Under the pieces are notes generated by a model. That model had not been told where the DNA came from. It saw only the letters and a list, made by a program, of their open reading frames with translations, and searched no databases. A stretch of 64,000 nt of DNA from Prevotella communis (GTDB lineage Bacteria; Bacteroidota; Bacteroidia; Bacteroidales; Bacteroidaceae), in the NCBI RefSeq assembly GCF_022024115.1, contig NZ_CP091792.1, forward strand, positions 2,604,001 to 2,668,000, given 5' to 3'. Below, one piece after another: positions 59,896 through 64,000 of the stretch (its first letter is position 1; each line of letters starts with the position of its first letter). Made by a program: the position numbers and the translations under genes.

Positions 59896-62004
59896 TTATT
59901 TCTTTGGTAAGGTGAACACGAAACGTGCACCTGCTGTATAACTTGTATCGAGCACCACATCGCCACCCAGTCGGCGGGCGATACTGCGGGCCACGGTAAG
60001 ACCGATGCCGGCGCCATCGTAGTATTCATTCAACTGTACAAACTCATCAAAGATATGTTCGGCTTCTTCTGCAGGGATACCGATACCCGTATCCTCCACA
60101 GCAAACTGCACGAAATGCTTGTCGGCCGACTGTGACACGAGGAGACGGATGGTGCCCTGACGCAGGTCCTCGCCCGACGGCTGCATGAACTTACGGGCAT
60201 TACCTATCAGGAAGTAGATCGTGCGGACAGCCTGTTTCAGGTTGGTCTGCAGCATCAGGTCTGTCACGTCGTCATCGATATGGCATTCAAAGTCTGTCAT
60301 CTCGAAACTGCGGACGCCCGACTGCTCAATAGCATCCTCGGCAATCTTCGCAGGTGTCACCTCGTCCTCGCGCTCTATAATCTTCTCGCTGTTAGCCTCA
60401 CTCAGCTCCAGCATCTTATTAACCAGGTTGACGATACGGCCCGTGCTCTCGGCAATACGATGGTTGATGCTGCGACGCACATCGGGATCCAACGGGTCGT
60501 TCTTGGCAGTCAGAATCTGCGAGAAGCCCGACAGCACATTCAGCGGCGTGCGTATCTCGTGGGATATCTGATGGATAAAGTCGGTCTTCATCTTCAGAGA
60601 GACCTCAGCACGCTCGCGCGCCACCTTCAGTTCGTTATTACGCTGAGCCAGTTCGCAGTTCTTCTTCTTCAGGCGGCGTGCTGCATAGTAGATAATCAGC
60701 ATGATAATCAGCAGCGTCACGGCAGCCAGCGTGGTGATGATGGTGATAAACTTACTGCGCTGAAGCACAGAATGGATTTCCATCTCCTCAAGACGTGTCT
60801 CGTGCTCGGCATTGGCCGTCTCCAGTTCATCCACCTTGAACATCGTACGGAGCTCGTTCAACTGCGTACGTGTGTTGGCCTGATTCAGCGAGTCGCTCAG
60901 GGCTAAGGTACGGGCATACATCATTGCGGCTTCCTTATAGCGGCCTGCACGCATCAAGATATCTGCGCGCTGCTTATGTACAGGAATCAGGGTGGGCTTA
61001 TCGTCGATGACGCTACACATCCTGATACGCTCCGCATTCAGATCGAGGGCCTCATCATAGCGACCCTGCAACATACGCAACTTGGCACGATAGAACAGCA
61101 GGAACAAGTATTCGTAGCTTTTCTTGCCGGGCAGGTTCTTCTCTACCTCGTCCAGATATTTCTCTCCCTCTTCCAACTTACCCTTTCCCAGTTTAGCCTG
61201 AGCACAAGCAATGAAATAGTTGGCAAAAAGGATTTCCCTATCACGTTCATCCCCCTTTGCGAACCTGTTTTCTATCACCTGCCACCACTGGTGGGTCACG
61301 CTGTCCAGTTTCTCATAACGCTTCAGCGACTCCAGAGCATCACAATAGTAGGGATACATCTCCAGCAGCACCTCAGGGTCTATCTTCTGCATCAGGGGGA
61401 TACTCTTCTCGAAAGCATCGGCCGACTCCTCAATATGGCTCATGCTGTAATAGACATTTCCCATATTGAAATAGGCCATCGACTCACCATATTCAGAACC
61501 CACGCGATGGGCCTCCTCGTACATCAGTTTCACTTCGCGAAGCGCCTGGTTGTACTGTCCGGTGAAATGATAGGCGCCCACCAGCATGTGCCAAGCCTGC
61601 ATCTTCTTACGCACCATGCCGTGCTTCTCGCAGAATGTCATCATATCGCGCGAGAGGTGGAAGATGGAGTCATAGATTGCCACATTGAAATAATCGAGGA
61701 TGCGATCCACACGCGCCTCGGCTTCGCTGGCAGCATTACCCTGACGACGGGCTTCTGCCTGCCATTCGTCAAGGCATCGCAACTGGAGCTTGAAGTCGCC
61801 AACCAAGAGGCTCTGGTTATAGATTTCCTCCATGGTATTCAACTTCTTCTCACCTTTCTGATGAGACATCACCTGGCGCAGGGAGTCCATTGTATGTTGC
61901 GGAGTGACTGCCGCTGAAAGGCTGGCGCCCCACAGCATCGTCACAAGCACGAGAGCCGTTTTCTGTATTTTATACCAGTTTATGGATAATACCATTTGTT
62001 TCAA
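59896..62004 (-). CDS. Orphan TPR-containing sensor histidine kinase
   Basis: 702 residues. Signal peptide or N-terminal anchor (about 15-32), periplasmic TPR repeats (about 40-400: YGESMAYFNMGNVYYSMSHI, ALDLNAERIRMCS), membrane segment about 420-442, short coiled coil, HisKA with His about 482 in HQISHEIRTPLN, HATPase with ANSEKIIEREDE... and GAGIGLTVARSIARRLGGD. No receiver domain and no response-regulator gene beside it, so the partner is elsewhere. Known type in Bacteroides/Prevotella; signal unknown. 2 bp after the tandem-SGNH gene and 6 bp before dnaG, giving a mixed operon. Confidence 0.9.
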   Translation of the reverse strand: MKQMVLSINWYKIQKTALVLVTMLWGASLSAAVTPQHTMDSLRQVMSHQKGEKKLNTMEEIYNQSLLVGDFKLQLRCLDEWQAEARRQGNAASEAEARVDRILDYFNVAIYDSIFHLSRDMMTFCEKHGMVRKKMQAWHMLVGAYHFTGQYNQALREVKLMYEEAHRVGSEYGESMAYFNMGNVYYSMSHIEESADAFEKSIPLMQKIDPEVLLEMYPYYCDALESLKRYEKLDSVTHQWWQVIENRFAKGDERDREILFANYFIACAQAKLGKGKLEEGEKYLDEVEKNLPGKKSYEYLFLLFYRAKLRMLQGRYDEALDLNAERIRMCSVIDDKPTLIPVHKQRADILMRAGRYKEAAMMYARTLALSDSLNQANTRTQLNELRTMFKVDELETANAEHETRLEEMEIHSVLQRSKFITIITTLAAVTLLIIMLIIYYAARRLKKKNCELAQRNNELKVARERAEVSLKMKTDFIHQISHEIRTPLNVLSGFSQILTAKNDPLDPDVRRSINHRIAESTGRIVNLVNKMLELSEANSEKIIEREDEVTPAKIAEDAIEQSGVRSFEMTDFECHIDDDVTDLMLQTNLKQAVRTIYFLIGNARKFMQPSGEDLRQGTIRLLVSQSADKHFVQFAVEDTGIGIPAEEAEHIFDEFVQLNEYYDGAGIGLTVARSIARRLGGDVVLDTSYTAGARFVFTLPKK

Positions 62005-62006
62005 AG

Positions 62007-63701
62007 TTATTTCTTGAGATACTTAGCCAACTCAGACTTGTTGGCCTTCAAACCTTTTGCAAAAGACTGCGCATTCATCTGTGCGCCCAGTTTTGACGTG
62101 TGGGTGTGGTCCTTCTTGAAATAGACAGCACCTGCCTTCTCCTTAATTTGAGCCACCTCAGTCTTTGCCTTCTCCTTATCGGCAGAGAGGCGCTTCTTGG
62201 CAAACTTCTTATCCAGGAAGTCGGCGCTGATGTTGTGCAGGTCCACAAACTCCACACCTGTCTCCTTCACCACCTCACGGTACCATTTGCCATACGAGCC
62301 GTCACGGCGCTCAATCTTGCCGCCAGGCCACTCGTTGCGCGGTGTCAGACTCACGAGGATGGGTGTAGCACCCTTCTCACGACAGTCGTCAATCATCTTC
62401 TTCAGATACCAGCCGAAGCTATAGACCACCTCGTAGGTACCGTTGTCCAGACGATAGACGTGCAGCGTGTCCTTCGACTCGGCAATCACGCCACGGGCCT
62501 TCGCATCCGTAATGGGACAGATATCGTTATGGCCAAACTGAATGGTCACGAAGTCGCCGGGCTGCAGGGCGTTATAGACGGCGTCCCACAGGCCTTCGCG
62601 GATGAACGAGCGCGTGGAACGGCCGGCACGGGCCGCATTCACCAACTGTATCTTGTTCTCGTCAAAGACGGTAGAAGCCTGCGAGGCCCAGCCCCACATG
62701 CCGTCGTCGTCCTTGTCGGCATTCTTCACAGTCGAGTCGCCCGTAAAAAAGACCACAGGCTTTCCGCTGAGGCGATCCACATTCCAGATGGTCTTCTGGG
62801 GAATCTGCATGAATTTCATGAGTGCCTTCAACTTCGGATCGCGACTATTCACAATACCCATATAGGCGCTATAGGCGTTGAGCTCAGCACCGAACTTTGA
62901 CGTATGGATCTTGTCGCCCAGGAAGTGATAGTCCACCTTCCAGCGGCTGAACGAGTCGAGCTTCCTGCCACTAATCTCGTTGAGGTCGATGAAGGGCACG
63001 CCCTCCACGGCAGCGATATAGGCCGCCCACTCCGTCTGGGGCTTGCGCACAATCTTGCCCGTCTTCTCGTCGTAGGCATTGCGGGGCGTCAGCGACATCA
63101 GGATGGGGCTTGCCCCCTTCGCACGAATCTCACGGATATACTTGCGCAGGTAGGTGCCGTACGAATAGACGGTATCCTGCTTCTGCGTGCGCTGGTTGAA
63201 ACCTATATAACAGGTATCAGGATCTACGCCGGGAATCACGGCACGGGCACGCTTCTGGTCAAAAAACTCACCATTGTCGTTATGACCTATCGACACGATG
63301 ACCCAGTCGCCTGGCTTCAAGGCCTGACGTATAGCAGGCCACAGATCTGTATAGAATGTGCGGGTACTCATGCCGCCCAGGGCCTGATTTTCCACCGCAA
63401 TCTTGTCTGCATCAAAATATTTGGGGAAGAAATAGCCCCAGCCCCACTGGCCGTTGTTGCCATTTCCCAAAGTGCCATTACGCATCGTGGAGTTTCCAAC
63501 AAGAAACATCACGGGCTGCGAGCCCTTACGCGTAGAGCCCGGCTTTGGTCTCGACATCAATGCCTTGGCAATTGAGTCGGGCGTGTTATCCACAACCTTG
63601 TTCACATCCTCGATGGGATCTGGCAGGTTGTCGAAGGCCTGTGCCCACGCTCCAAGCGACAAGCCAGACATCATCACAATAGTAAGTAGTCGATTCATCA
63701 T
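62007..63701 (-). CDS. Tandem SGNH-hydrolase esterase (CE12 / rhamnogalacturonan acetylesterase-like)
   Basis: 564 residues from the ATG at 63701; the frame extends to 63788 but this crosses the promoter. Signal peptide ends AWAQ. Two SGNH domains. Domain 1 (about 65-300): nucleophile Ser in FLVGNSTMRNG, IVSIGHNDNGEF, His in DKIHTSKFGAELNAY. Domain 2 (about 320-560): FFTGDSTVKNAD, IQFGHNDICPI, DHTHTSKLGAQMNAQ. Both keep Ser, Asn and Asp-x-x-His, so both appear catalytic. CE12 enzymes remove acetyl groups from rhamnogalacturonan or xylan. Carbohydrate esterase gene just ahead of a kinase-primase series; divergent from another SGNH-type gene. Confidence 0.88.
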   Translation of the reverse strand: MMNRLLTIVMMSGLSLGAWAQAFDNLPDPIEDVNKVVDNTPDSIAKALMSRPKPGSTRKGSQPVMFLVGNSTMRNGTLGNGNNGQWGWGYFFPKYFDADKIAVENQALGGMSTRTFYTDLWPAIRQALKPGDWVIVSIGHNDNGEFFDQKRARAVIPGVDPDTCYIGFNQRTQKQDTVYSYGTYLRKYIREIRAKGASPILMSLTPRNAYDEKTGKIVRKPQTEWAAYIAAVEGVPFIDLNEISGRKLDSFSRWKVDYHFLGDKIHTSKFGAELNAYSAYMGIVNSRDPKLKALMKFMQIPQKTIWNVDRLSGKPVVFFTGDSTVKNADKDDDGMWGWASQASTVFDENKIQLVNAARAGRSTRSFIREGLWDAVYNALQPGDFVTIQFGHNDICPITDAKARGVIAESKDTLHVYRLDNGTYEVVYSFGWYLKKMIDDCREKGATPILVSLTPRNEWPGGKIERRDGSYGKWYREVVKETGVEFVDLHNISADFLDKKFAKKRLSADKEKAKTEVAQIKEKAGAVYFKKDHTHTSKLGAQMNAQSFAKGLKANKSELAKYLKK

Positions 63702-63737
63702 ATTGCTATTTTGACAATTTCTTCGTTTTTCAGGGTG

Positions 63738-63745
63738 CAAAGTTA
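63738..63745 (-). promoter_or_regulatory. -7 box (TAACTTTG) for tandem-SGNH gene
   Basis: TAACTTTG on the minus strand, 37 nt before the ATG at 63701. Divergent from the box at 63778. Confidence 0.7.
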
Positions 63746-63777
63746 CGAAAAAAGACTGATTTCTCCATATTTTTTCG

Positions 63778-63785
63778 TACTTTTG
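63778..63785 (+). promoter_or_regulatory. -7 box (TACTTTTG) for rightmost gene
   Basis: TACTTTTG, 29 nt before the ATG at 63814. Confidence 0.68.
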
Positions 63786-63813
63786 CACCGAAGATTACAA
63801 TTCTTTAAGAAGA

Positions 63814-64000
63814 ATGACTGATATGGGTTTATTAAAATGGGTGGCCTGCTGGGGCAACGCCACCTCGATTACCGACCGTCGCGAGGCCGTGTATGCCAAG
63901 AATCTTACGTTGCGTTATCCCGTACGCATGCCGTTTACCGGTAGCGCCTTGCGTTTCCGCTTCTCCAATCTTACAGGCACCGAACCTGTAACCCTCACGA
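63814..64000 (+). CDS. N-terminus of a probable SGNH/GDSL-type esterase, cut by window edge
   Basis: 62 residues visible, starting MTDMGLLKWVACWGNATS. The pattern W-V-x-x-W-x-x-A at the start followed by LRYPVRMPFTGSALRFRFSN and LTGTEPVTL matches the beta-rich N-terminus of GDSL-type lipase/esterases that precede the SGNH domain. No signal peptide is evident. The catalytic part lies outside the window, so the call rests on this short segment. Confidence 0.6.
   Translation, partial: MTDMGLLKWVACWGNATSITDRREAVYAKNLTLRYPVRMPFTGSALRFRFSNLTGTEPVTLT

Overview
The window is a chromosomal segment from a Bacteroidales bacterium, most likely a gut or rumen Prevotella-like organism. Reasons: almost every gene or operon start is preceded by the Bacteroidetes -7 box TAnnTTTG (19 listed); a hybrid two-component regulator of the HTCS type is present; secreted glycosidases are arranged in polysaccharide-utilisation style; and four secreted enzymes end in the YxLxG...GKKIIK tail common in Prevotella.

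Layout. (1) 1-37173 is a large carbohydrate-degradation region: GH10-CE1 xylanase/feruloyl esterase (cut by the left edge), GH95, GH115, HTCS regulator, hemerythrin-LuxR regulator, a second GH115, an IS4-family insertion sequence, CE1 esterase, GH29, a GH43-GH127/146 fusion, two GH2 enzymes, GH43-CBM6, a second GH95, a second CE1 esterase and GH31. The repertoire fits heavily decorated glucuronoarabinoxylan (cereal-type xylan): backbone cleavage, removal of ferulate/acetyl esters, (methyl)glucuronic acid, L-arabinose, L-galactose/L-fucose, D-galactose and alpha-xylose. No SusC/SusD pair lies inside the window. (2) 37203-40330: bidirectional terminator, then a leftward ECF sigma - membrane DUF4251 protein - DUF4419 operon. 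(3) 40515-44149: XRE-cupin regulator, acyl-CoA synthetase and a secreted alpha/beta hydrolase. (4) 44230-48726: a structured leader with a GH106-like gene, a relic of an AraC/HTCS gene end, and a GH43 enzyme. (5) 48875-59889: housekeeping genes (surE, lpxB, BASS transporter, HAD phosphatase, helicase, DUF3822, rsmD, cls, queE, queD, dnaG). (6) 59896-64000: orphan TPR histidine kinase, a tandem-SGNH esterase and the start of another SGNH-type protein.

The most unusual signal is not a gene. Several short intra-operon spacers are built from degenerate 7-nt tandem repeats, and related 7-mer arrays or other spacer-type repeats (a C/G-rich hairpin element; a TTTGCTACCGCA element) also sit in frame inside coding sequences (lpxB, queE, a BASS transporter, the anti-sigma-like gene, GH115). 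This looks like repeat-encoded peptide insertion. Other items worth testing are a leader peptide plus multi-hairpin 5' region before the GH106-like gene, a possible small RNA with twin palindromes at 29015-29175, and a clean IS insertion with 8-bp target duplication inside a GH115-CE1 operon.

All assignments come from reading the sequence and recognising families; no database search was run.
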